A stretch of DNA of 64,000 nucleotides from an uncultured bacterium (GCA_949432885.1 CASQXY010000001.1:62001-126000), one strand, 5' to 3'. Counted from the first letter of the stretch, positions 51,590 through 60,572 are shown. Program-made: numbers and translations. The notes: a model not told the origin generated them from the letters alone.

Positions 51590-54500
51590 TCTTCTTCCTC
51601 TGCATCCGCGCTCTTCCTGAGTTCGTCAAGCTCTTCATAGCTTATATTGACATAACGCTTCTTCATATCGTCTGCGTCGCTGATATAGCCCATTTCGTTT
51701 ATTCTGTCGATAAGCCCCGCCGCCTTGTTGAAGCCTATGCCCAGCTTGCGCTGTACATATGAAATCGAAATCGGCTTGTTGCTCTCTCTCATTTCGATAC
51801 CGATTTCAAGCACCTTGAACAGCTCGGGAGGCAGCTCGGAATCGTTATCCTTCGCTTTGCCCCGCTCTTTGGAAGAGCCCTCCGCTTCGCTCTGATCGCT
51901 GAAAATGGCTTCCTTGATATTGCTGTCGAAGTAGCTGTCGTTGTGTTCCTTGATAAAGTCGACGACGCGCTTAACCTCATTGTTGGATATAAACGCGCCC
52001 TGCGTACGCTGATTAATAGAGCCGGGAGTCATAAACAGCATATCGCCGTAGCCCAACAGCTTGTCCGCGCCTATCGTATCAAGTATTGTCTTACTGTCGA
52101 AGCTCGAAGTGACCTTAAACGCGACGCGGCTCGGGAAATTGTTCTTTATAGTTCCGCTGATAACGTCGACGGAAGGTCTTTGAGTGGCAAGCACAAGGTG
52201 TATTCCCGCGGCGCGCGCGAGACGCGCAATGCTGTTCACCGCGTCTTCGACTGCACGCTTGCCCATAGACATAAGCTCGGCAAACTCGTCGACGACTATG
52301 ACGATACGCGGCATTCTTTCATATCCGTGAACGTTTATGTCCGCGTTGTAGTCCTCGATGTTTCTGTATCCTACTTCGCCGAAATACTTAACCCTGCGGT
52401 TCATCTCCTGCACCGCCCACGTAAGCGCACGTATAGCCTTGTCCGCGTCGCATATGATTTCATCCATAAGAAGGTGCGGAATGCCGGCGTATACGGAAAG
52501 TTCCACTCGCTTGGGGTCTACAAGTATCAGTCTCAAATCGTCGGGAGAAGCCTTGTACAGCAGACTGACGATAAGCGAGTTGATACAGCAGCTCTTTCCC
52601 GCTCCCGTCGCGCCTGCTATGAGCACGTGCGGAAGCTTGCGCACCTCGGCAAGACAGCATTCGCCGTACAGGTTTTTGCCGAGAGCGAACGTAGCGGGAT
52701 CCTTCGCCCTGTTGAACTCGGGAGATTGGATAATCTCGCTGAGATTTACGTTCCTGCGGCGCTTGTTGGGGACCTCGATGCCGATGGCGTCTTCGCCGGG
52801 GATAGGCGCGATTATACGCACGCTCTCCGCTTCGATTTTCATGGCTATATCGTTTTCGAGAGAGGAAATATAATTTATCGTCCTGCCCCTCGGCATTTCC
52901 ACTCTGAGCTTGTACATAGTAAAAGTCGGACCGACTTTGATTTCTATCACTTCGCCCGTTATATTAAAGGATGCGAGAGTCCTAAGAATTCTGTCTTTTT
53001 TGAGTTCGTAATCCTCGTTTTGGTCCACTTCGGGCGCAGGCGGTTCAAGCAAGCTCACGGGCGGAGCGGAATACGGACGGCGCGGCTTTGTCTTTTCTAT
53101 CGTCTCCTCCACCGTAACCTGCGTCAAATTGGGCGCGCCCGACTTCTTTGCGGCTTCCGCATTCGGTTTTTTGCCTAGCTCGTCCTGCAAAACCCTCTTC
53201 TGCGATGACCTGACCTTTTCCTCTCTCATCTGCCTGTCATACTGACCGAGATTGGGAGTTTCCTTGATATTTTTGCGTATATTCTGAATGCGCGCGCTCA
53301 TCTCAGCGCTTTCCTTATCCATGCCCGACTGCCCGGCTATATCGGTAGCGCCCTGAATTGCGGCTCTCGACATTTCTCCGCCCGTAACCTGCTGACGGAC
53401 AGGAGCGGGCTCGCTCGGAACCGTGCCTCCGCGAGCTGAGTCCGCATACGCAGGCGCTGTGTTTTGCGGCGTGGGTTTTGTCATCTCGTAGCCGCGTATA
53501 GTGTTTGCGGAGGAGTTCTGCGCAGGCGCGGCGGACTTTTTCTCCACATAAGTAGCCGCAAACGCGCGCGGAACTTTTTTCTCGTCCTGCACTGGCGTAT
53601 ATCCGTTGCTCTCCAATTCGTTTATGGAAGCGGGCTGTCCATTGCGCATAACCGTTGAAGAAACGTCGCGCTCGGCGGCATTGCTGCGCGGCTTGGCATT
53701 CTGCATAGTCTGCGGAGCAGGCGATTGCGGTCTGTCGTACGCCACGGAAATCATTTCTTCCTTGACGGCGGGTTTTTGAGGCTCCTCGCCCGTCCTCGCT
53801 CTGTTGAGCGCGCCGAGCATGCCTACGTTCACCTCTGTGCCGACCGCCTCCTCCGCCTTTCTCACGGTAGGATTTATATCTTCGTCGTTTAAGGGCGATA
53901 AAACTCTCGTAGGCTTTACAACCTCTTTTTTAATCTGTCCGCCAGCCATATTCATATAATCGTTCTGACCAGAAAGCGAAAACAGCCTGTCCTGCTCCTC
54001 TTTAAGCGAGAAGAAATCGTGCTTGACGGCGGCTTGCCTAGACCCGTCTGCGCCTTGCTCTGCCTCAGAATGCGAAGCATCGGATTCAGACTGTGCGTTT
54101 TGTCCGCGCATAAATATATCGGATTCCACCGCGCTCTGACGGGGCGCGCGGTATCTGGACATAAATTCCTCGCGCACGGCGTCCTGCGCGTCGTCTACGC
54201 CGAGCTTCATTCTCATCTCGTTGCGGCGCACCGCGCTATACGACGGACTTACGCTTGCAAGCGCGTCGGAACGAGCGCGGTTGACCGTGTTGTAACGTGA
54301 AATAATTTCCTCATTCGGGCTCTCTCCGAAAAGTATGTCCTTCGCCATATCCTGCGCGTTTAATCCCGAATACTTGACCGCCTCCGCTCTCGGGGACGAA
54401 ATCACCTCGTCCTCATATCCGCCGTTCCTGTTGGGATAAAGCGGGTCGAAACCCCCGAGCGGCTGATAGCCGTCCGCTCCCTTAGCCTTCTTGCCGCGTT

Positions 54501-55218
54501 TCTGCGGCATAGGGTCGCCGTCCACGTCGACAACGTACAGTCCGCCCTGTTTGGACTGGGACAAATCCGTTATAACGGGAGAAGCCGCGGCTTCGATAGG
54601 ATGCGCGCTCACGCGGACGCCGCGTTCGCTTCCCGAAGCTCCCGAATTGCGCTCGCGCACAGAAGACCTGCGCGGCGAGCGGCGCTCCTTCTGCGAGGGC
54701 GCCGAATATGTGACGTTTTTACGTATGGACGGGAAAATCGCAATAAGCGCGACTATAAAAAACGCGACGCACGCAACGACCAATGCGCCGACGGACGTTA
54801 TCGCTTTCATAATCGGAAAAGCGGCAAGTCCGAACAGCATTCCGCCCGCAGTATTGGTGTTTTGATAACAAGCGTGCAAATAATCGCCGTAGCCGCTCCC
54901 CTGCACATAGCCGCTGGAAGTGTAAACGTGCAGGGCAAGTATGGCAAAAAACAAAAGTCCGAAGTACATCAGAGCGCGGACAAAGCGCATCCTCGGTCTT
55001 ATCCCGAAAGTCACGGCGATACCGATGATAACGCCTCCGAGCGTGTACGCATATGCGGCAAGCCCGAAAAATCCGACCCAAAAACCATAGACCGCCCTGC
55101 CCACGAAGCCGAACGCGCCGACCGTCGATAAAAAGCTGAACAAGGAAATCACGATAAGCAAAACGCCTACCGCAATCCTTCCGCCTCTGTGAGCTCTTGC
55201 CTGTCTTGTGTTTGTCAA
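51586..55218 (-). CDS. ftsK: FtsK/SpoIIIE DNA translocase
   Basis: Septal DNA motor that clears the chromosome from the division septum or into the forespore. Four or five membrane helices occupy residues 15-165, then a very long, charged, Pro/Gln/Ala-rich linker (about 170-740), the motor with Walker A GATGAGKS (about residues 867-874) and Walker B IVIVVDEFAEL, and a C-terminal gamma winged-helix domain (SISYVQRKLGIGFNKAAGLID). Its 1210 residues, against about 790 for Bacillus SpoIIIE, are due to the linker. The start is TTG at 55218, preceded by AGGTAGGA. A strong promoter lies at 55259-55287. Confidence 0.95.
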   Translation of the reverse strand: MTNTRQARAHRGGRIAVGVLLIVISLFSFLSTVGAFGFVGRAVYGFWVGFFGLAAYAYTLGGVIIGIAVTFGIRPRMRFVRALMYFGLLFFAILALHVYTSSGYVQGSGYGDYLHACYQNTNTAGGMLFGLAAFPIMKAITSVGALVVACVAFFIVALIAIFPSIRKNVTYSAPSQKERRSPRRSSVRERNSGASGSERGVRVSAHPIEAAASPVITDLSQSKQGGLYVVDVDGDPMPQKRGKKAKGADGYQPLGGFDPLYPNRNGGYEDEVISSPRAEAVKYSGLNAQDMAKDILFGESPNEEIISRYNTVNRARSDALASVSPSYSAVRRNEMRMKLGVDDAQDAVREEFMSRYRAPRQSAVESDIFMRGQNAQSESDASHSEAEQGADGSRQAAVKHDFFSLKEEQDRLFSLSGQNDYMNMAGGQIKKEVVKPTRVLSPLNDEDINPTVRKAEEAVGTEVNVGMLGALNRARTGEEPQKPAVKEEMISVAYDRPQSPAPQTMQNAKPRSNAAERDVSSTVMRNGQPASINELESNGYTPVQDEKKVPRAFAATYVEKKSAAPAQNSSANTIRGYEMTKPTPQNTAPAYADSARGGTVPSEPAPVRQQVTGGEMSRAAIQGATDIAGQSGMDKESAEMSARIQNIRKNIKETPNLGQYDRQMREEKVRSSQKRVLQDELGKKPNAEAAKKSGAPNLTQVTVEETIEKTKPRRPYSAPPVSLLEPPAPEVDQNEDYELKKDRILRTLASFNITGEVIEIKVGPTFTMYKLRVEMPRGRTINYISSLENDIAMKIEAESVRIIAPIPGEDAIGIEVPNKRRRNVNLSEIIQSPEFNRAKDPATFALGKNLYGECCLAEVRKLPHVLIAGATGAGKSCCINSLIVSLLYKASPDDLRLILVDPKRVELSVYAGIPHLLMDEIICDADKAIRALTWAVQEMNRRVKYFGEVGYRNIEDYNADINVHGYERMPRIVIVVDEFAELMSMGKRAVEDAVNSIARLARAAGIHLVLATQRPSVDVISGTIKNNFPSRVAFKVTSSFDSKTILDTIGADKLLGYGDMLFMTPGSINQRTQGAFISNNEVKRVVDFIKEHNDSYFDSNIKEAIFSDQSEAEGSSKERGKAKDNDSELPPELFKVLEIGIEMRESNKPISISYVQRKLGIGFNKAAGLIDRINEMGYISDADDMKKRYVNISYEELDELRKSADAEEEE

Positions 55219-55258
55219 AATCCTACCTTCCGAATATACTTATGTATTATTATTTAGA

Positions 55259-55287
55259 ATTATATCATAGCATATAACATATTTCAA
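55259..55287 (-). promoter_or_regulatory. ftsK operon promoter
   Basis: -35 TTGAAA (complement at 55282-55287), a 17-base spacer and a perfect -10 TATAAT (55259-55264) with an upstream TG (extended -10). It drives ftsK-rimO-pgsA-cinA. Confidence 0.75.
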
Positions 55288-55345
55288 GCGGATTGTACTT
55301 CAAAATTTAACAATATTATGCTATAAACCGATTCGGAAAAAACGC

Positions 55346-55374
55346 AAAAACGTCCGTTATTTGCGGACGTTTTT
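55346..55374 (-). terminator. M16 protease gene terminator
   Basis: AAAAACGTCCG (55346-55356) pairs with CGGACGTTTTT (55364-55374), 45 bases past the gene's stop, with U residues on both strands. Confidence 0.85.
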
Positions 55375-55418
55375 ATCAAGAACTCCATTTTAAAGCATTA
55401 AAAACATATGATAAAGTG

Positions 55419-56687
55419 CTATTTCGTGCATTTTATCAGCTTCACTGCATTCACGATATCAGTAGACGCAACAAGGCTTCCGCACACTCTGTCAAAGTCG
55501 AAAACGCGTTTCGCGGCGTTTTGAACCTGCTCCGCCGACGTGCCGTCAATAGCCGCGATTCGGGCGTCGAAGTCATACAGTCTGCCCGTCTGTATCGCAT
55601 GAGTCCCAAACGTTCTCATCATCGAAGAGGTGCTTTCCTGCCCAAGCACGAGTGATGTTTTCAGCTGTTCCTTTCCTTTGTTCAGCTCTTCCGCGGTCAC
55701 GCCCTTCTCCAATAGCAAGTCGATTTCACCGCGAATAGCAAGCACTGCCTTTTCCAGACTTTCGGGATTGGTGGAGGTATAAATAATAAACGCTCCGTTG
55801 TTCTCGTACGTGGACGGATAACCCATTATCGTATAGCATAGCCCCAGCCTTTCGCGCACGCTCTGGAATAGGCGAGAGGACATTTCCATACTGAAAATTA
55901 CGCTCATAAGCTGAACCGCAACTCCCTCGGGCGCGTCGTAAGCAAAGGACGGGAATGCGAACGCCACGTGCGCCTGCTCTATTTGTTTTACCTTTTTGGT
56001 GAAACCGCTTTTGTGCGCGGCGACGGCAACCGGCGGTTTTTTCTCCTGAGGGGCGATATCGCTCTTGCTTACAAAATGCCGTTTTACCAGCATCACCGCG
56101 TCCTCTTCGCTTATGTTGCCCGCTATCGATATAACCGTATTCGACGGAATATAATACTTTTTATGATAGGATTTCAACGTTTCGCTCGTCATAGAGCTCA
56201 ACGTTTTTTTGCTTCCCAAAATCGGTTTTTCGAGCGTATGACCTTTAAAGAAGCATGTGAGCAATCTTTCCAGACAAACGTCGTCGGGAGTGTCCTCGCT
56301 CTCGTTGATTTCCTCGATAACCACCCTACGCTCTCTTTCCAGTTCCCCCTCGTCGAAGTTGGGGTTGAAATACATATCGCTCAACACGTCCGCACATTTG
56401 TCGGCGTTCGTATCTAGGGATACCGTATAAAAGCAAGTATAGCTTTTCGACGTATAAGCGTTTATCTGCGCTCCTATGCTGTCGATTTCATTGACGATAT
56501 CGAAGCTGCTTCGATTTTTTGTTCCTTTGAAGACCATATGCTCTATAAAGTGAGAAATCCCCGAAATTTCCGACGTTTCGGTGACTACGCCCGCGCCGAC
56601 AAAAATGCCGATAGCAACAGAGCGCACCGCATTGTTTTGCACAAGAGCAAGCCTCATTCCGTTTTCAAATTCAATCAATTTTTGCAT
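55419..56687 (-). CDS. M16 family zinc peptidase
   Basis: Pitrilysin-type peptidase, 422 residues, homologous to MlpA/YmxG. The inverted zinc motif HFIEH (in GISHFIEHMVFKGTKNRS) is present with a distal Glu in RRVVIEEINESEDTPDD; a C-terminal inactive half follows. The start is ATG at 56687, where homology begins and no Shine-Dalgarno exists; TACAAT ends 6 bases before it. A frame to 57086 would run through the divergent gene. In Bacillus the homologue also follows pnp and ylxY. Confidence 0.9.
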   Translation of the reverse strand: MQKLIEFENGMRLALVQNNAVRSVAIGIFVGAGVVTETSEISGISHFIEHMVFKGTKNRSSFDIVNEIDSIGAQINAYTSKSYTCFYTVSLDTNADKCADVLSDMYFNPNFDEGELERERRVVIEEINESEDTPDDVCLERLLTCFFKGHTLEKPILGSKKTLSSMTSETLKSYHKKYYIPSNTVISIAGNISEEDAVMLVKRHFVSKSDIAPQEKKPPVAVAAHKSGFTKKVKQIEQAHVAFAFPSFAYDAPEGVAVQLMSVIFSMEMSSRLFQSVRERLGLCYTIMGYPSTYENNGAFIIYTSTNPESLEKAVLAIRGEIDLLLEKGVTAEELNKGKEQLKTSLVLGQESTSSMMRTFGTHAIQTGRLYDFDARIAAIDGTSAEQVQNAAKRVFDFDRVCGSLVASTDIVNAVKLIKCTK

Positions 56688-56693
56688 ACCATT

Positions 56694-56722
56694 ATTGTAG
56701 CACATAGTTTGCGAAGTGAAAA
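56694..56722 (-). promoter_or_regulatory. leaderless promoter of the M16 gene
   Basis: -35 TTTTCA (complement at 56717-56722), a 17-base spacer and an extended -10 TGc-TACAAT (TACAAT complement at 56694-56699), ending 6 bases before the ATG. Confidence 0.5.
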
Positions 56723-56730
56723 CATATTTT
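56701..56730 (+). promoter_or_regulatory. sigma-E-like promoter of ylxY
   Basis: CACATAG (56701-56707), a 15-base spacer and CATATTTT (56723-56730), exactly 5 bases before the ylxY ATG. It overlaps the divergent M16 promoter. Confidence 0.4.
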
Positions 56731-56735
56731 GTAAT

Positions 56736-57461
56736 ATGAAAGAGAGACGATTCCGTGCATTTTGGGCAAATTTTGTCATAGTGGCAGTTCTTATCACAAC
56801 GTTCGGCATAGTTTTTGCCGCCGCTATGCCCGTCGAAGCGCCTGTAAAGGCGGTCAACAACGCTATATACGAAGGCAACAAGGAGACAGGCAAGGTATCC
56901 CTTATGTTCAACGTATACGAAAACGCCGCAAACGTCGAAGCGATTGCCGCAAAGCTGGAAGAATGCGGCTATCGCTCCACATTTTTCGTGGGCGGCAGTT
57001 GGGCGGCAAAACACCCCAACACTCTTCTGAAACTGGCTTCGGGCGGCTTTGAAATAGGCAATCACGGCTACATGCACCGCGACCATGCTGTTCTCAATTC
57101 AAAGCAGAATAAAGACGAAATAGTTATAACGGAAAAAATAATCGACAACGTTCTTTCCGACCTGCCCGACTACAAAAACTGCAAGCTATTCGCGCCTCCC
57201 AGCGGCAGTATAGGCGAAGCAATGTTCGGAGCATGCGTAGAGCTCGAATACAGAGTCATAATGTGGACGCGCGATACGATAGACTGGCGCGACCACGACG
57301 AAAACGTCATTTACGAGCGCGCTATACGCGGAATAAAATCGGGCGACCTCATACTTATGCACCCCACCGACTGCACCGTCGCCGCCCTGCCTCGGATATT
57401 GGAATATATAAAATCCGAAGGTCTTGCAGTCGACATTGTAAGCAACGTTATAGAAATGTAA
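56736..57461 (+). CDS. ylxY: YlxY-like polysaccharide deacetylase, degenerate
   Basis: A 241-residue carbohydrate esterase 4 (NodB) fold with an N-terminal membrane/signal helix (FWANFVIVAVLITTFGIVF). Place (next to pnp and the M16 gene) and sequence fit the sporulation protein YlxY. The catalytic motif TFDDG is replaced by SLMFNVYEN (residues 55-63), so the metal-binding Asp is lost. His110 and His114 (NHGYMH) remain, RPPxG is APPSG, and DTIDW and LMH are kept. It is probably not an active deacetylase. No Shine-Dalgarno precedes ATG 56736. It is on the + strand here, unlike Bacillus. Confidence 0.82.
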   Translation: MKERRFRAFWANFVIVAVLITTFGIVFAAAMPVEAPVKAVNNAIYEGNKETGKVSLMFNVYENAANVEAIAAKLEECGYRSTFFVGGSWAAKHPNTLLKLASGGFEIGNHGYMHRDHAVLNSKQNKDEIVITEKIIDNVLSDLPDYKNCKLFAPPSGSIGEAMFGACVELEYRVIMWTRDTIDWRDHDENVIYERAIRGIKSGDLILMHPTDCTVAALPRILEYIKSEGLAVDIVSNVIEM

Positions 57462-57492
57462 ATATAAGACACCTTATCAATCTATTATTACA

Positions 57493-57617
57493 AAAACCGC
57501 GATATCGAGATGAAGAACAAGAAAGAGGCACTTTTGCAAACAGCCTAATGTATAAGCAATACATGACTGTCGGCAAAAGTGCCTCCGACACAGTTATTCG
57601 CTCAATATCGCGGTTTT
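57493..57617 (-). repeat. pnp 3' hairpin element, copy B
   Basis: On the minus strand the shared flank TATTGAGCGAATAA (57594-57607) begins 8 bases after the pnp stop, then basal stem GAGGCACTTTTGC (57573-57585 with 57525-57537), middle CAG/CTG and apical ATGTAT/ATACAT stems. An extra outer stem, AAAACCGCGATAT (57493-57505 with 57605-57617), overlaps the pnp stop codon, and UUUUU follows. The basal stem differs from copy A by one compensated pair. Confidence 0.75.
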
Positions 57618-59733
57618 AATGAGATTGCTTGACAACCTCTTTAAGGCGAAGATCAACCCTATGCTTCTCGTCAATCTTGATAACCTTGACGATGACGATA
57701 TCGCCTACGTTCACGACGTCCGTAACGCGCTCGACGCGCTCGGCGGAGAGCTTGGAAATGTGTATCATTCCGTCCTTGCCGGGAGCGAAGTTTACGCTTG
57801 CGCCGAACTGTCCCTTGTCGTTTTCCATAATCTTGGTGACTATACCCTCGTACACATCGCCGATTTCGACGTCGCGCACGATAGTCTCGATGATAGAACG
57901 CGCTTTGTTGATTGCGCTCATATCGTTGGACGCGACAAACACAGTGCCCTCGTCGTTGATATCGATTTTAACGCCGGTATCCTCGATAATCTTGTTTATC
58001 GTCTTGCCGCCCTTTCCGATAATATCGCCGAGCTTGTCGGGGTCGACGGAGAAGGAAACAATCTTGGGCGCCCACTTACTCAAATCATTGCGGGGAGCGT
58101 CGAGAACCGCAAGCATCTTGCCGAGTATTTCCAATCTGCCGAGTCTTGCCTGTTCGAGAGCGCGGGTAAGGATATTCTCGTCGATACCCTTGATTTTGAT
58201 ATCCATTTGAATAGCCGTGATGCCCTGCGTAGTACCGGCGACCTTGAAGTCCATATCGCCGAGGAAGTCTTCAAGACCCTGTATGTCGGAAAGCACGGCG
58301 ACTTTGTTTTCGGATTCGTTCTTGATAAGACCCATAGCTATACCTGCGACGGGAGCCTTAATCGGAACGCCTGCGTCCATAAGCGCGAGCGTACTTCCGC
58401 AAACGGAAGCCTGCGAAGTCGAGCCGTTGGAGCTGAGTATGTCGGAAACTGTACGGATTGCGTACGGAAACTCCTCTTCACTGGGGAGTACGGGTTCGAG
58501 AGCGCGTTCTGCGAGCGCACCGTGACCTATTTCACGTCTGCCGGGGCTCTTCAAGGACTTCGCCTCGCCCGTGGAATAGCCGGGCATGTTGTACTGGTGC
58601 ATATATCTCTTGTAATAGTCGTCGTCAAGACCTTCCAGCCTCTGCGCCTCGGAGATAGTGCCGAGCGTACAGGTGGTCATAGCCTGCGTCTGACCTCTCG
58701 TGAAGATTGCGCTGCCGTGTACGCGGGGAAGCATGCCGACCTCGCACCATATAGGACGGATTTCCGTAAGGCTTCTGCCGTCGGGACGAACGCCGTCGTT
58801 GAGTATCTTGGCGCGAACTTTCTCTTTTTTAAGGTAATAAAGGCTGTCGAGGACAAATTTGACCTTTTTGGGCACGTCGTTGAACTGGTCGACAAAATGC
58901 GCAAGCACATCCTCGTTGAGCGCGTCCTCTCTCTGCTCGCGCTCATAACGGTCGAACGCTTCGAGAACGTAGTCCATCTTCTTGTCCGCATATACGCGCA
59001 CCGCCGCGTCGATATCCTCGGGAATATGTTCGAGCTCGATATCCAGCTTAGGCTTGCCCACCTCTTTCTGAATTTTCTCGATAAACGCGACTATCTTCTT
59101 GATTTCCTCATGACCGAAGAGGATTGCGCCAAGCATCTCCTGCTCCGTAATTTCGTTCGCGCCCGCCTCGACCATCATGATAGCGTCCTTAGTTCCGCTG
59201 AGGTTGAGGGTGAGTCTGGATTTTGCGCGCTGTTCGGTATCGGGATTGATGACGTATTCTCCGTCCACCATGCCGACAACCACCGAACCCGTAGGTCCTG
59301 CCCACGGAATATCCGAAATGGACAGCGCGATAGAAGAACCTATCATGCCGAACACCTCGGGAGGCGTGTTGGTATCCACCGAAAGCACCGTCGCAATAAC
59401 CGTCACGTCGTTGTAGATTCCCTTCGGGAACAGAGGACGGATAGGACGGTCGATAAGACGGGAGGTGAGGATAGCTTTGTCGCTTGCTCTTCCCTCTCTC
59501 TTCTTGAAGCCGCCGGGGATTTTGCCGATTGCATACATCTTTTCTTCATAGTCCACGCTGAGGGGGAAGAAATCCATGCCGTCGCGGGGAGTCTTTGACA
59601 TAGTTGCGTTCACCATAACCACGGTGTCGCCGCAACGAACGATACAGGAGCCGTTTGCCTGACCGCAATACGCGCCTGTTTCTACGACAAGTTCCTTGCC
59701 GCCGATTGTTGTTTTGAAAGTTTTTCTTTCCAT
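57616..59733 (-). CDS. pnp: polynucleotide phosphorylase
   Basis: 3'-5' phosphorolytic exoribonuclease of the degradosome. Two RNase PH domains (SKTPRDGMDFFPLSVDYEEKMYAIG; FTRGQTQAMTTCTLGT), a KH domain (GKGGKTINKIIEDTGVKIDI) and an S1 domain (GDVYEGIVTKIMENDKGQFGASV) are in order over 705 residues. The ATG at 59733 follows AGGAGT; the frame extending to 59925 is leader sequence. Copy B of the hairpin element ends it, and an unusually long spacer separates it from rpsO. Confidence 0.97.
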   Translation of the reverse strand: MERKTFKTTIGGKELVVETGAYCGQANGSCIVRCGDTVVMVNATMSKTPRDGMDFFPLSVDYEEKMYAIGKIPGGFKKREGRASDKAILTSRLIDRPIRPLFPKGIYNDVTVIATVLSVDTNTPPEVFGMIGSSIALSISDIPWAGPTGSVVVGMVDGEYVINPDTEQRAKSRLTLNLSGTKDAIMMVEAGANEITEQEMLGAILFGHEEIKKIVAFIEKIQKEVGKPKLDIELEHIPEDIDAAVRVYADKKMDYVLEAFDRYEREQREDALNEDVLAHFVDQFNDVPKKVKFVLDSLYYLKKEKVRAKILNDGVRPDGRSLTEIRPIWCEVGMLPRVHGSAIFTRGQTQAMTTCTLGTISEAQRLEGLDDDYYKRYMHQYNMPGYSTGEAKSLKSPGRREIGHGALAERALEPVLPSEEEFPYAIRTVSDILSSNGSTSQASVCGSTLALMDAGVPIKAPVAGIAMGLIKNESENKVAVLSDIQGLEDFLGDMDFKVAGTTQGITAIQMDIKIKGIDENILTRALEQARLGRLEILGKMLAVLDAPRNDLSKWAPKIVSFSVDPDKLGDIIGKGGKTINKIIEDTGVKIDINDEGTVFVASNDMSAINKARSIIETIVRDVEIGDVYEGIVTKIMENDKGQFGASVNFAPGKDGMIHISKLSAERVERVTDVVNVGDIVIVKVIKIDEKHRVDLRLKEVVKQSH

Positions 59734-60214
59734 AATTACTCCTATTCTGGGAATTCCGTCATTCCCTATTAATATAATTTCACTGCCGTAGCAGTTGAAT
59801 TTAAGTTTGTCCCTTATCGGGGTGAAAGGCGACGTGCTCTGTAAGTGATGTACAGTGGGTACTCTAAAAAAGAAATGCCCCTCTTTCCCTTCGGGTTTTT
59901 CTCCCACCACTCGAATCGGGAACATAGTCTTTTTTGCTCTCCGTCGCTAGCGCAGGGAGACACTCGGCGCTCGCCTATTGCCGTATTACTCTATCTATAT
60001 CACTCGGTTGCAAACGAAAGTAAATAAAGCTCGTTTGCTCCCTTGTGCTGCGAAGCTCGGCTCGGCACTCACGGAGCGTTCGCCATGCGAACGCTGTCAG
60101 TCCCTTGAAATAGCGAATGTTGTGTTCACATCCAATCAAACTATAATTTTGCAAAATGCGGGAAGTGAATTCCCTCATTTTGCGAAATGCAAATTTGTTT
60201 GACGTTTTGGCTTC
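59734..60214 (-). other. hairpin-rich spacer between rpsO and pnp
   Basis: A 480-base region without a convincing gene, dense in inverted repeats: GGGAAT/ATTCCC (59748-59766), ACTGC/GCAGT (59782-59795), GCAAACGA/TCGTTTGC (60010-60038), AGCGTTCGC/GCGAACGCT (60075-60095), and a long stem GCAAAATG..GGGAA/TTCCC..CATTTTGC (60150-60184). GGGAATTC-type 8-mers occur near both ends in inverted orientation. It is either a structured pnp leader or a small inserted repeat. Minus-strand frames of 87 residues and less show no recognisable protein. Confidence 0.5.
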
Positions 60215-60240
60215 AAAAAAGTGTGGGAAAACCCCCACAC
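60215..60240 (-). terminator. rpsO terminator
   Basis: GTGTGGG (60221-60227) pairs with CCCACAC (60234-60240), followed by UUUUUU on the minus strand (60215-60220), 12 bases past the rpsO stop. Readthrough is needed if pnp has no promoter of its own. Confidence 0.85.
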
Positions 60241-60252
60241 TCTTTTTGTTCC

Positions 60253-60516
60253 TTATTTTCTCAAACCGAGCGAGCTGACGATTGCGCGGTATCTTTCGAT
60301 ATCCGTATCCTTCAAGTAGTTGAGAAGACTTCTTCTGTGTCCGACCATCATCAGCAGACCTCTGCGGCTGTGGTGGTCCTTATGATGCACTTTGAGGTGC
60401 TCGGTGAGCTCCGCAATACGCTTTGTAAGCAGTGCAATCTGCACTTCGGGCGAACCGGTATCGCCCTCGCTGCGGGCATACGTTGCTATAATCTGCTGTT
60501 TTGTTTCCTTATCCAT
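60253..60516 (-). CDS. rpsO: 30S ribosomal protein S15
   Basis: An 87-residue S15 with [26 protein letters not shown] and [21 protein letters not shown] as signature. It binds 16S rRNA early in 30S assembly and often represses its own mRNA. GGAGG precedes the ATG. It lies upstream of pnp, as in most bacteria. Confidence 0.98.
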   Translation of the reverse strand: MDKETKQQIIATYARSEGDTGSPEVQIALLTKRIAELTEHLKVHHKDHHSRRGLLMMVGHRRSLLNYLKDTDIERYRAIVSSLGLRK

Positions 60517-60556
60517 TGATTTAACCTCCTTCGCTGGATATATGATTCGCTTCCGA

Positions 60557-60572
60557 CCAAGTAGGGACTTGG
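60557..60572 (-). promoter_or_regulatory. rpsO leader hairpin
   Basis: CCAAGT (60557-60562) and ACTTGG (60567-60572) with a 4-base loop, 40 bases before the S15 start. S15 leaders commonly have a hairpin to which the protein binds, so this is a candidate autoregulatory site. Confidence 0.4.

Noticed and set aside
57619..59598. 659-residue + strand frame
   Set aside because: It is a full antisense shadow of pnp caused by codon bias. The protein is rich in His, Arg and Val without domains.
59900..59935. tRNA-like T-arm sequence (CGATTCGAG) on the minus strand
   Set aside because: No GTTCGA motif, acceptor stem or D-arm could be placed around it.
59975..60238. 87-residue minus-strand frame in the rpsO-pnp spacer
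   Set aside because: It crosses the rpsO terminator and several inverted repeats and has no ribosome binding site; more likely non-coding.
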